A stretch of DNA of 64,000 nt, from contig NZ_FMAG01000003.1 in assembly GCF_900094585.1 (NCBI RefSeq), forward strand, positions 904,285-968,284. Direction: 5' to 3'. Of this stretch, positions 1 to 8,879 are shown piece by piece. How positions within the stretch are numbered: the stretch's first letter is position 1; each line of letters opens with the position of its first letter. The translations under genes were made by a program, and so were the position numbers. This stretch comes from Martinezella multihospitum (GTDB lineage Bacteria; Pseudomonadota; Alphaproteobacteria; Rhizobiales; Rhizobiaceae). The notes under the pieces were generated by a model. That model did not search any database. It was not told the DNA's origin and saw nothing but the letters and a program-made list of their open reading frames with translations.

Positions 1-582
1 GGGAAGTGGGAGGATCGACCGGTACATAAGATTTTGCTCTCGCTGACACGAGCAAGGCCGCGTGATCTGGTGAAGCTATTTCGGCTCGCCGCGAAGAGCG
101 CCAATAAGCGAAATGCGAACACAATATCCTCGCAAGACCTTAACGGTATTTTTGAAATGTATTCGCAAGACCGATTACAGGACATCATAAATGAATTTAA
201 GAGTGAGCTACCACAAATTGAGCGTTTGCTGCTTGGAATGAAGCCAAATAAGATTGAAAGGAAAGCTGCAACAAACTACACATTTACCACAGATCAATTG
301 TCGTCCAAACTAACAAACATAATACAACAGAATAGTTTTCAATTTACAAACGGTAAAATCGTAAGTGCGCGATCATTAATTCAATTCATGTATAAAATAG
401 ACTTTATAACCGCGAGAAAATCCGACCCAAGCGGAAACGTTGATAGAAAGTATTTTGAACAATCTCGTTTTCTCGGTCATGAAATTATCGATTTTGGTTA
501 CGGTTGGGAAATACACCCTGCTTATCGATGGGCGCTACAGCCGGAGAATGTCAATTCAATTCTGGACGCGCTCGACTTATGA
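1..582 (+). CDS. C-terminal part of a P-loop ATPase (Sll1717-like), cut by window edge
   Basis: The reading frame is open from base 1, so the gene begins upstream; only about 193 C-terminal residues are visible and any start inside the window would be artificial. The segment RPRDLVKLFRLAAKSA near the beginning resembles the end of the ATPase domain in Sll1717-type P-loop ATPases; the Walker motifs would lie outside the window. The rest is a basic, asparagine-rich region ending in an aromatic stretch (FGYGWEIHPAYRWAL). The DNA is AT-rich: bases 301-360 contain 17 G+C of 60, unlike the G+C-rich chromosome after 1437, which suggests transfer. The stop overlaps the start of the next gene (ATGA), so the two are translationally coupled. 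The family call is moderate. Confidence 0.55.
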   Translation, partial: GKWEDRPVHKILLSLTRARPRDLVKLFRLAAKSANKRNANTISSQDLNGIFEMYSQDRLQDIINEFKSELPQIERLLLGMKPNKIERKAATNYTFTTDQLSSKLTNIIQQNSFQFTNGKIVSARSLIQFMYKIDFITARKSDPSGNVDRKYFEQSRFLGHEIIDFGYGWEIHPAYRWALQPENVNSILDALDL

Positions 583-1187
583 AATTACTTCAAGATGTTA
601 CTTGGTCCGTTCTTGGCACCATTGGTCGATCATCGATTTCGAAATTGTCAATCCTAATGCCTTTTATTGGCTACCTTATTCTACTACAAGAAAAGTTTGT
701 GGGACTTGCAACTCCATTAGTCTTTCGGGATGGTTCCGATTTTAAGGTCAGCATTGGCTTCTATCTTCTGTATTTCGGACTTTTCATTTTTGGTTTGGGA
801 TCATTTATATTTCATATCGCCTCGCCAGAAACAGCGAAGAGTTTTAAATCAGCGGACGACTATGTAGAACGACTCCAAACTTTGGTAACACCTTCAGAAT
901 TATTATCAAAGTTGGAATTTATTTTGAGTAAATCTGAAATTAATTCAGCTATATCACGAGAAGCGCTTTTGTATAAAAACGCAATTTCGGTAGGAATTAA
1001 CGCGCAGCCGCAACAGTCCATAAAGGCATTTGTACTTCGTAGTTTTTTTGATTTGAGAGATAGATCACGATTCTCTCTAAGAGTTACCGTTTTTGTGCTT
1101 TTCTCATTAGGAATAATTCTTGCAATGATACCATCATTTATTGCACTGTTGAATGTTTGGGTCGATTTTTCAAAAAATTATCTTTGA
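579..1187 (+). CDS. Small membrane protein coupled to the upstream ATPase
   Basis: This 202-residue protein starts at the ATG that overlaps the upstream stop in an ATGA arrangement. Earlier in-frame starts lie deep inside the neighbour and are unlikely. It has hydrophobic segments at about residues 20-40 (LSILMPFIGYLILL), 55-85 (SIGFYLLYFGLFIFGLGSFIFHI) and 175-198 (VFVLFSLGIILAMIPSFIALL), separated by a soluble region of about 90 residues with charged helices. I do not recognise a family. The coupling to a P-loop ATPase suggests a two-component membrane-linked module. Codon and base use match the AT-rich upstream gene and differ from all following genes. Confidence 0.6.
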   Translation: MKLLQDVTWSVLGTIGRSSISKLSILMPFIGYLILLQEKFVGLATPLVFRDGSDFKVSIGFYLLYFGLFIFGLGSFIFHIASPETAKSFKSADDYVERLQTLVTPSELLSKLEFILSKSEINSAISREALLYKNAISVGINAQPQQSIKAFVLRSFFDLRDRSRFSLRVTVFVLFSLGIILAMIPSFIALLNVWVDFSKNYL

Positions 1188-1436
1188 CAGATGCCAAGAT
1201 CAAAGAGAGACGCCCAACCCCTGATTGCCTATACTAGCGATCCGACTAAATAGTGATCGATCTGCTATTTGGCCGTGAGGTCGCCTGCGATCTGCTCCGT
1301 TATCCGTTCGCGCAAAGACATCCTTGCTAACGTCGAACACGCTAGCAAACTACCTCACCCCACCCCAATTTAGCTGCAATCCCCCATTTAAACCCTTCTC
1401 CCATCACATCCATCCTGGCCCGGGAGAGAAGCCTCA

Positions 1437-2501
1437 ATGTCGAAACTACGCGTCGCCGTTCTGTTTGGCGGTCAGTCCAGCGAGCATGAGGTTTCCGTCA
1501 TGTCGGCCCGCAATGTCGTCAGGGCGATCGATGGTGGCAGATATGAGATCGTGCCGATCCTGATCGATCGCGCCGGGCGCTGGCTGCTGGTGGAGGAAAA
1601 GGGCGGCGCGCTGCCGGAGCCGGTTGCCTACGAGGGCACAGAAGTCTGCCTGGTTCCAGGCGGCAAGGGCCGGCTGCTGGCGCTGGAAGGAGCTGGCGCG
1701 CGTGAGCTGCCGACGGTCGACGTGCTGTTTCCGGTGCTGCATGGGCTGAACGGCGAGGATGGCTCCATTCAGGGCCTTGCCCAGATCGTCGGCCTGCCCC
1801 TCGTCGGCTGCGGCATTCTCGGTTCGGCCAACGCGATCGACAAGGATATGGCAAAGCGCCTGCTGCGCGAGGCTGGCCTGCCAGTGGCGCGCTCGGTCAC
1901 ACTGACGCGCGGCGAAAAGCCAGATTTCGATGAGATCGCCGGCACGCTCGGCTCGCCCGTTTTCGTAAAACCCACGCGCCAGGGCTCGTCGGTCGGCGTC
2001 AGCAAGGTGCAGGATGCCGTGGCGTTCGAAGCTGCACTTGCCGAAGCTTTCCGGCACGACCGCAAGGTGCTGGTGGAAGAATTCGTGCGCGCCCGCGAGA
2101 TCGAATGCGCCGTGCTGGAAGAGCCTGACGGTTCGCTCTTCGTCTCCGTGCCGGGCGAGATCGCGACGGCCGCGACCCACGGCTTCTATTCCTACGAGGC
2201 GAAATATCTCGATCAGGAGGGCGCCGTCGTCACCGTGCCGGCGGATATTCCGGCTGACACGGCGGATGTGTTGAAGCGCATGGCGGCGGATGGCTTTCGC
2301 GCGCTCGGCTGCGAAGGGCTGGCGCGCGTCGATTTCTTTGTGCGGCCGGATCAGAGTGTCGTCATCAACGAGATCAACACCATGCCCGGCTTCACCAATA
2401 TCAGCATGTATCCCAAGGCCATGGGCGCCTCGGGCATTTCCTATCCGGAGCTGGTCAGCCGCCTGATCGAGCACGGTCTTGCGCGGGCGCGGCAGGCCTA
2501 G
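1437..2501 (+). CDS. ddl: D-alanine--D-alanine ligase
   Basis: It joins two D-alanines using ATP to make the dipeptide of the peptidoglycan stem, in the cytoplasm. The 354-residue length fits the DdlA-type branch. The N-terminus (VAVLFGGQSSEHEVSVMSARNV) is the family signature, with HGLNGEDGSIQG near residue 100, FVKPTRQGSSVGVSKV in the ATP-grasp region near residue 180, and the metal-binding end motif VINEINTMPGFTNISMYPK near residue 315. A GGGAGAG Shine-Dalgarno precedes the ATG. It stands alone rather than in a cell-wall cluster, so it may be a second ligase beside one in the division cluster. The stop codon is the first part of a RIME-like repeat. Confidence 0.93.
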   Translation: MSKLRVAVLFGGQSSEHEVSVMSARNVVRAIDGGRYEIVPILIDRAGRWLLVEEKGGALPEPVAYEGTEVCLVPGGKGRLLALEGAGARELPTVDVLFPVLHGLNGEDGSIQGLAQIVGLPLVGCGILGSANAIDKDMAKRLLREAGLPVARSVTLTRGEKPDFDEIAGTLGSPVFVKPTRQGSSVGVSKVQDAVAFEAALAEAFRHDRKVLVEEFVRAREIECAVLEEPDGSLFVSVPGEIATAATHGFYSYEAKYLDQEGAVVTVPADIPADTADVLKRMAADGFRALGCEGLARVDFFVRPDQSVVINEINTMPGFTNISMYPKAMGASGISYPELVSRLIEHGLARARQA

Positions 2502-2556
2502 AGCTATTCCAGGAAAAGTGCGCAGCGGTTTTCCGTCCGGAATTGCGTCAAAACGG
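2499..2556. repeat. RIME-like repeat, truncated copy
   Basis: This stretch beginning at the ddl stop closely matches the left half of the complete element at 8722-8826 (shared core around CCAGGAAAAGTGCGCAGCGG and TTTCCGTCC). The matching right end is missing, so it is a partial copy. Such intergenic palindromic elements are common in rhizobia. Confidence 0.6.
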
Positions 2557-2592
2557 ACAGCAAAGGGTGGCAGGCTTCAATGCCGCCTGCCC

Positions 2593-2940
2593 TCAGACCT
2601 TTTCCGTCTTCTTGGTCTTCACCTTCGGCTCGACAGGCGCATCCGGCGTCGGCGCCAGCAATTTTCTCAGCGAGGCGATCTTGTCCTTCACCAGCGGGCG
2701 GAAGCGGCTGGCGCGATAGGGCATGTCGGCAGCGCCATAGCCTTCCGGGCCGTCATCATTGCCGCGATGGATTTCTTCGAGCTTCACGCCGATGAAGGTG
2801 CCGTCGACATAATGCGTGTATTCGCCGACCCAGCGGATGGTGTAGATCGTCCCCTTGCGGATCAGCTGATCGATGCTGACATGCTTGAACTTGTCGTCGA
2901 TGCAGACGACCTTCTGGCCCACATGGAAATCGTAGCTCAC
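2593..2940 (-). CDS. Conserved hypothetical protein
   Basis: This 115-residue protein starts at a GTG preceded by an excellent AAGGAGG Shine-Dalgarno about five bases away; an ATG further upstream (2985) would place that site inside the gene and is less likely. The first 70 residues look like a small beta-rich domain (YDFHVGQKVVCIDDKF, then GTIYTIRWVGEY), followed by a proline- and lysine-rich tail ending KVKTKKTEKV. I know similar short proteins in rhizobia but no function. It converges with ddl across the repeat. Confidence 0.6.
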   Translation of the reverse strand: MSYDFHVGQKVVCIDDKFKHVSIDQLIRKGTIYTIRWVGEYTHYVDGTFIGVKLEEIHRGNDDGPEGYGAADMPYRASRFRPLVKDKIASLRKLLAPTPDAPVEPKVKTKKTEKV

Positions 2941-3180
2941 CCTGCCCTCCTTGATGCGGCTGAAGCGATCCGCCGCGCCGTTCACTTACAAGCATATCCG
3001 CATATGTGCCAGTGGGTAAACGCGGGCAGACGTCGCAGCCGGGATCAATGACTCGGTGACAAAGCAACCCGTTGACATCCCTAATGGAAAGCTGAAGATT
3101 GCGCTTCGCTCAAGCAGCCGTAAGGCTTGGCTTTCATCCACATCCGCTATTCGCAAGGCCGCTGAAGGCTCCTGAAGTTC

Positions 3181-4376
3181 ATGCCCACCCTCCGCCTCAT
3201 TGCCGATGACTTGACCGGCGCGCTCGATACCGCCGTCGAATTCGTCGGCGTCTACGGGCCGATCGCGGTGGAGCGCAGCGATGCGCTTTCCGAGAAGCTG
3301 CCGGATTGTCTCGCGATCGACAGCGGCACCCGCGAGAAGACGGCGGCCGAAGCAGAGGTGATCGTCGGCGGCATCGCGCCGTTGCTGGAGGGCGCCGATC
3401 TCGCCTTCAAGAAAGTGGACAGCCTGTTTCGCGGCCCCTGGGCGGTGGAGCTCGCGGCCTGCTTCCGGCTCGGCCACTGGCGGCATTGCATTCTCGCGCC
3501 GGCCTTTCCGCATCATGGGCGCCACACGCGGGGCGGACGGCAGGTGCTTTATGCCGGCAAGGACGCCTGGCGCGATGTCAGCGGCGATATAGCAGCACAT
3601 CTGCGCGCCGAGGGTTTGCCGGCCTTCAACACGCCGCTCGCCGAGATCGCCATCGATGCTCTCGAAGGCCAGCCCATACCGGATGGCATCCATATTTTCG
3701 ATGCGCATACGGATGAGGATCTGGATGCCATCATCGCATGGGTATCATCGCAGCTGGAGGGACCGGTGCTTTGGAGCGGCACCGGCGGCCTCGCCCGCGC
3801 TCTGGCGCGTAATATCGAGCTGGCAACCCATCATCTGCAGCGCAGCAAAAAAGACAAAGGCGAACACCATCCGACGCCATCAGTTCCCATCTCGCGCAGG
3901 CTGCAAAGGCCGGTGCTCGGCCTGTTCGGCTCGGATCAGCCGATTACGCTGGCGCAACTCCAGGCCTGCGGCCCCAATTGGCTGAAGCTTGGCGAGCGTA
4001 CGGATGCCGAAGCCATCGATCATCAGATCCGGCAAAGCGGCGTCGCCATGGTCAGCCTCGACCTGCCGACCGGGCTAGACCGCGACGATGCCGCAAGGCG
4101 CATCGCGGCGAGCTTTGGCGGCATGGCCAAGACGCTGCCGGCTCCGGGCACATTGATCGTCGCCGGCGGCGAGACCCTGCGCAATCTCTGCTCGGCGCTC
4201 GACGTGTCGGCCCTCAGCATCACCGGCCAAGCGGCACCCGGCCTACCCCGCTCGACGATCGTCGGCGGCCCCTGGCAGGGCACCACGGTCATTTCGAAGT
4301 CGGGCGCCTTCGGCGGCCCAACCCTGTGGCGCGACCTCTTGAGTGAAAACGGGCTGATTGCCGGAGGAGAAGAACC

Positions 4377-4380
<4 letters not shown>
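3181..4380 (+). CDS. Four-carbon acid sugar kinase family protein (DUF1537)
   Basis: This family phosphorylates D-threonate, D-erythronate or related sugar acids with ATP, giving 4-phosphates that a PdxA2-type dehydrogenase oxidises. The 399-residue protein has the N-terminal substrate-domain signature LIADDLTGALDTAVEF (residues 6-21), KKVDSLFRGPW near residue 80, WSGTGGLARALA in the middle, and the C-terminal nucleotide-binding signatures IVAGGETLRNLC and ISKSGAFGGP. It overlaps pdxA2 by four bases (ATGA), which strongly links the two products. The precise substrate cannot be read from the sequence. Confidence 0.85.
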
Positions 4381-5393
<1,013 letters not shown>

Positions 5394-5398
5394 GCTCC

Positions 5399-6313
5399 TC
5401 AGGGAGCAGCCGGCGTCTCGCCAAAGAGCTGATCGGTGCGCTCAGCGAGCAGCGCAAGGAAAGCTTTCGTCCGGGCAGCCGGCCGCAGCCCCGGCGGATA
5501 GATCGCATGGACGTCCACTTGCCTGAACTCATAGGACGGCAGCAAGGGAACGAGCCTGCCTTCGGCGATTTCCCGGGCGCAGACGGCAGCGAACAAGGAG
5601 CCTATTCCTCTTTCCGCCAACACCGCCTCCATAAGCGGCCGCCAGTGATTGACGCGCCATGCGGTACGGATGGGCACGTCCACCGGCCCGCCGTCGGGAC
5701 CGATCAGATGCAGCCGCTCATCCGCCGCAAAGCCGGCGAAGCGGATGAAAGGGTGTGCCGCAAGCTCCGCCGGCTCACGCGGCATCCCGTGCCGCTCGAT
5801 ATAGCCGGGTGCTGCCAGCAGCCGCCGCCGCAGCGTCCCCAGCCGGCGGGCAATGAAACTGCCGCTGCCGATCTCGCCGATTCGGATGGAGAGATCCACG
5901 CCTTCCGTCATCGGATCGACGAAGCGGTCGTTCAAGGTCACATCGATGACCAAAGCCGGATGCTGTCTCTGAAATTCGATGAGCAGCCGCGGCAAGGTCA
6001 TCTCGCCAAGCCCATGCGGCGCCGCGATCCGGAATGTTCCGATCAGCGATGTCTCGGTCGAGGCGACGGAAGCCTCCGCCTCCTCGGCGGCTTCGATGGC
6101 GCGCTTTGCATGGTCGTAGAAGCGCGCGCCCGCATCGGTCGCCTGCACCGAACGCGTCGTCCTGTAGAGGAGCCGCACCCCCAGATGCTTCTCCAGCTTC
6201 TCGACGCGTTCACTGACGGTAGGCTGGCCGAGGCCGAGATCACGCGCAGCGGCCGAAAGGCTGCCGCGTTCGACGACACGGGTAAAGATGCGCATGGCGG
6301 AAAGCATATCCAT
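5399..6313 (-). CDS. LysR family transcriptional regulator
   Basis: This 304-residue protein has a winged helix-turn-helix in residues 1-60 (MRIFTRVVERGSLSAAARDLGLGQPTVSERVEKLEKHLG), a linker helix, and a LysR-type ligand domain beginning near residue 90 (GTFRIAAPHGLGEMTLPRLL). The AARDLGLGQPTVSERV recognition helix is typical of the CrgA/PcaQ-like subset. It ends five bases from the pdxA2 stop (convergent) and is divergent from the short-chain dehydrogenase at 6426, the classic LysR target position, so it probably controls that gene rather than the sugar-acid pair. Confidence 0.88.
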   Translation of the reverse strand: MDMLSAMRIFTRVVERGSLSAAARDLGLGQPTVSERVEKLEKHLGVRLLYRTTRSVQATDAGARFYDHAKRAIEAAEEAEASVASTETSLIGTFRIAAPHGLGEMTLPRLLIEFQRQHPALVIDVTLNDRFVDPMTEGVDLSIRIGEIGSGSFIARRLGTLRRRLLAAPGYIERHGMPREPAELAAHPFIRFAGFAADERLHLIGPDGGPVDVPIRTAWRVNHWRPLMEAVLAERGIGSLFAAVCAREIAEGRLVPLLPSYEFRQVDVHAIYPPGLRPAARTKAFLALLAERTDQLFGETPAAP

Positions 6314-6425
6314 GGCCGCATACTATCGTCTTTTACGATAAATAACATCGCCACTCGCTCTCTTCTAAAGCATATGCCGATCGACGAGTTTGAGGCTGGT
6401 CAACAATCCAATCGGAGAACCAGTC

Positions 6426-7172
6426 TTGCAGACCAACACCATTCAAGCGGGTAATACACAGGCTCAGTCGTTCCAGGGCCAGAACATCGTCATCATCGGC
6501 GGCTCCTCGGGCATCGGCCTGGCAACCGCCAAACAGGCCAAGGATGCCGGCGCGAATCTCTTCCTGATTTCCCGCAATCCTCAGCGTCTTCGGGAGGCTG
6601 CCGAAGCGATCGGCGGCGCGGCCCAGATCGTCGCGGACATTGCGGCCCCGCAACCGGCAATGTTCGCAGGGATCGACAGGATCGATCATCTGCTGATCAC
6701 GGCTGGAACGGTGCATTTACAGCCGCTCAAGGAGCAATCGGAAGCAGATCTCTCGAAGGTGATGAACGAACGAGTGATCGGCCCTTTGCTTGCCATCAAA
6801 GCGGCCCTTCCGCTTCTGCATCCTGCAAGCTCGATTACCATGACCTCAGGCCAATTCGCCTCCCGCCCCGCCGCCATCGGTGCCATTGTGGCAGCTGCCG
6901 TCGCCGCGGTCGAAAGCACGGTTCGCGCCCTCGCCCTGGAATTGTCGCCGATGCGCATCAATGCGGTTTCGCCGGGATGGGTGGATACGCCGCTGCTCGA
7001 TGGCCTGATGGGCGAGGCCAAGCGACAGGTGCTCGAACAGACCGCCTCGATGCTCCCCAGCCGCAATATCGGCCGGCCGGACGATATCGCCCAGGCGATC
7101 CTCTTCCTGATGGCGAACCGTTTCATGACGGGAGAGGTCTTGCATATCGATGGCGGCGGTCGCTTGGTCTAG
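6426..7172 (+). CDS. Short-chain dehydrogenase/reductase
   Basis: This is an NAD(P)-dependent oxidoreductase of the SDR family. It has the Rossmann glycine motif GGSSGIGLA near residue 22 and the C-terminal IDGGGRL end. The segment TMTSGQFASRPAAIGAIVAAAVAAV covers the catalytic serine region, but the usual YxxxK is not evident there, so the catalytic Tyr looks replaced; the closest relatives may be the YciK/SDR_c-like proteins that retain fold without a standard triad. I chose the TTG at 6426 because GGAG lies eight bases upstream; a TTG at 6390 is also open. It is divergent from the LysR gene. Confidence 0.75.
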   Translation: MQTNTIQAGNTQAQSFQGQNIVIIGGSSGIGLATAKQAKDAGANLFLISRNPQRLREAAEAIGGAAQIVADIAAPQPAMFAGIDRIDHLLITAGTVHLQPLKEQSEADLSKVMNERVIGPLLAIKAALPLLHPASSITMTSGQFASRPAAIGAIVAAAVAAVESTVRALALELSPMRINAVSPGWVDTPLLDGLMGEAKRQVLEQTASMLPSRNIGRPDDIAQAILFLMANRFMTGEVLHIDGGGRLV

Positions 7173-7273
7173 CTGCTCGGCGGCCGGCAAGAATTCGAAA
7201 AAATTTTCGCAACCCTGTCGGCCCTACCGCTCCTCTTTCGTCCTTCGAGCATCCAACGAGAGAGGAGCACCCA

Positions 7274-7747
7274 ATGTCCAAGATTGCCCCATGCCTGTGG
7301 TTTGCGCGGGAAGCCGAGGAAGCAGCGAATTTCTATGTCTCGCTTTTCCCGGATTCCCGGATCGATCATGTGCAGAAGAACATTATCGACACGCCCGCCG
7401 GTAAACCGGATGAGGTTCTGGTCGTCAATTTCACGCTTGCCGGCCAACGCTTCATGGCGCTGAACGGCGGCAGCCACATCGAGTTCAACCATGCGATTTC
7501 GCTGGAGATTGACTGTGCCGATCAGGCCGAAGTCGATCGCTTATGGGACGGGCTTTGCAATGGTGGAGCGCCAGTGGAATGCGGCTGGGTGACGGACCGT
7601 TGCGGCGTCTCCTGGCAGGTCGTGCCGGCGGTGCTCCGCAAGTATATCGCCGATCCGGACCCGGCCAAGGCCGCCCGCGTCATGCAAGCCCTGATGAGGA
7701 TGGTCAAACTCGACATTGCCGGGCTCGAAGCCGCCTATCGCGGCTGA
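7274..7747 (+). CDS. VOC family protein, PhnB-like
   Basis: This 157-residue protein has the glyoxalase-fold start SKIAPCLWFAREAEEAANFYVSLFPDSRI, the LAGQRFMALNGGSHIEFNHAISLEIDC stretch and the ending CGVSWQVVPAVLRKYIADPDPAKAARVMQALMRM, all typical of the PhnB/3-demethylubiquinone methyltransferase-like VOC group. Members bind a divalent metal, but the physiological reaction is mostly unknown. The ATG is preceded by GAGAGGAG. It lies 101 bases after the dehydrogenase on the same strand and could be co-transcribed. Confidence 0.85.
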   Translation: MSKIAPCLWFAREAEEAANFYVSLFPDSRIDHVQKNIIDTPAGKPDEVLVVNFTLAGQRFMALNGGSHIEFNHAISLEIDCADQAEVDRLWDGLCNGGAPVECGWVTDRCGVSWQVVPAVLRKYIADPDPAKAARVMQALMRMVKLDIAGLEAAYRG

Positions 7748-7980
7748 GCATCGTAGCCTTTTGGGAGGTTGCACAAGGCGCGGCCTCCCGAAGACTACGC
7801 TGAATCTCTCTGAAATTTCAACGGTTCAGACCAATGCCTACGCCCGTAAGACTTGCGGCGGATCGATGCTTGGAATACCGTCCCATATAGGCTCGCCAAA
7901 GGCGGGTTTCTCGACACCATGTCAAGCAATTGGACTGCCGCGGCCGTTCAGACACGACCCGGCAGGAAACGGTCGATTTC

Positions 7981-8724
7981 ATGCAGCATCAACGAGACCG
8001 TATCGATCTCACCGGACGTGATTACACAGCGATCTATGCCCTAAGCGACATCCATGGCTGCTACGACGAGATGGCGGAGGCTGAAAGACGCATCATTGCC
8101 GACGCCCGCACCCTTCCCGGCCGAAAGCTTCTGCTGTTTCTCGGCGATTATGTCGATCGCGGCCCGCGCTCCAGCGACGTGCTCACCCATCTCAGCGCCC
8201 CGCCGCCGGAAGGCTTCGACCGCTACGCGCTTTGCGGCAATCACGACGATGTCTTCCTGCGCTTTCTCGATGATCCCGATACCAACGTCCATTGGCTCGA
8301 ATTCGGCGCGCTGCCGACACTCGCCTCCTATGGCGTCGATGCCAGGCACATTCTTTTCGACCTTGGCTACAGCGTCCAGCAATTGCGCGACATGATACTC
8401 AGCGCCATGCCGCCAGCGCATGTCGATCTGCTGCGGTCGCTCGCCGCAGCCATCACATTCGGCTCGACGCTCTTCGTCCATGCCGGCATCAAGCCCGGCA
8501 TTCCCTTAAGCTATCAGACTGACGAAGATCTGATGTGGATCCGCGAACCCTTCCTGTCGGAGGGGCCGCAATTGCCGCTTCTGGTGGTCCACGGCCACAC
8601 GCCTGGCTCCCATCCGATTTTCGGCATAGGCCGCATCGGCATCGATACGGCGGTTTCCATGGGCGGAAGCCTGACAATCCTCAAGATCGCCGATGGCAGG
8701 CCGATGATCCTGCCGCCGATCTAG
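7981..8724 (+). CDS. Serine/threonine-type metallophosphatase
   Basis: It hydrolyses phosphoesters with a two-metal centre. The PPP-family signatures are present in order: SDIHGCYDEM (metal-binding DxH), FLGDYVDRGPRSSDVL, ALCGNHDDVFL, then VHAGIKPGIPL and VVHGHTPG with the later metal histidines. The roughly 247-residue length fits the bacterial PrpA/ApaH-like branch. I chose the ATG at 7981 (MQHQRDRIDL); an upstream ATG at 7930 adds only low-complexity residues. The TAG stop is contributed by the RIME-like repeat that follows. Confidence 0.85.
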   Translation: MQHQRDRIDLTGRDYTAIYALSDIHGCYDEMAEAERRIIADARTLPGRKLLLFLGDYVDRGPRSSDVLTHLSAPPPEGFDRYALCGNHDDVFLRFLDDPDTNVHWLEFGALPTLASYGVDARHILFDLGYSVQQLRDMILSAMPPAHVDLLRSLAAAITFGSTLFVHAGIKPGIPLSYQTDEDLMWIREPFLSEGPQLPLLVVHGHTPGSHPIFGIGRIGIDTAVSMGGSLTILKIADGRPMILPPI

Positions 8725-8826
8725 AGCATTTCCAGGAAAAGTGCGCAGCGGGTTTCCGTCCAGAATGCGTTGGGAAATAAGAAGATAGGGCGTTTTCGCG
8801 ATTCGAGGAAAATCGGAAATGCTCTA
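8722..8826. repeat. Complete RIME-like palindromic repeat
   Basis: This 105-base element has perfect 12-base terminal inverted repeats (TAGAGCATTTCC and its complement GGAAATGCTCTA) and internal complementary blocks. The left half is repeated at 2499, with a degenerate relative at 46600. It supplies the stop codon of the phosphatase gene. This is the classic layout of rhizobial intergenic mosaic elements. Confidence 0.75.
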
Positions 8827-8837
8827 ACGGCCCAAGC

Positions 8838-8870
8838 AAAACCCCGGCCTTAGACCGGGGTTTGTTTCTT
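8838..8870. terminator. Bidirectional intrinsic terminator
   Basis: A nine-base stem (AAACCCCGG / CCGGGGTTT) with a seven-base loop is followed by T-rich sequence on both strands. It lies between the phosphatase (plus) and the end of the RND gene (minus) and can serve both. Confidence 0.8.
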
Positions 8871-8879
8871 TCGGGTGCC

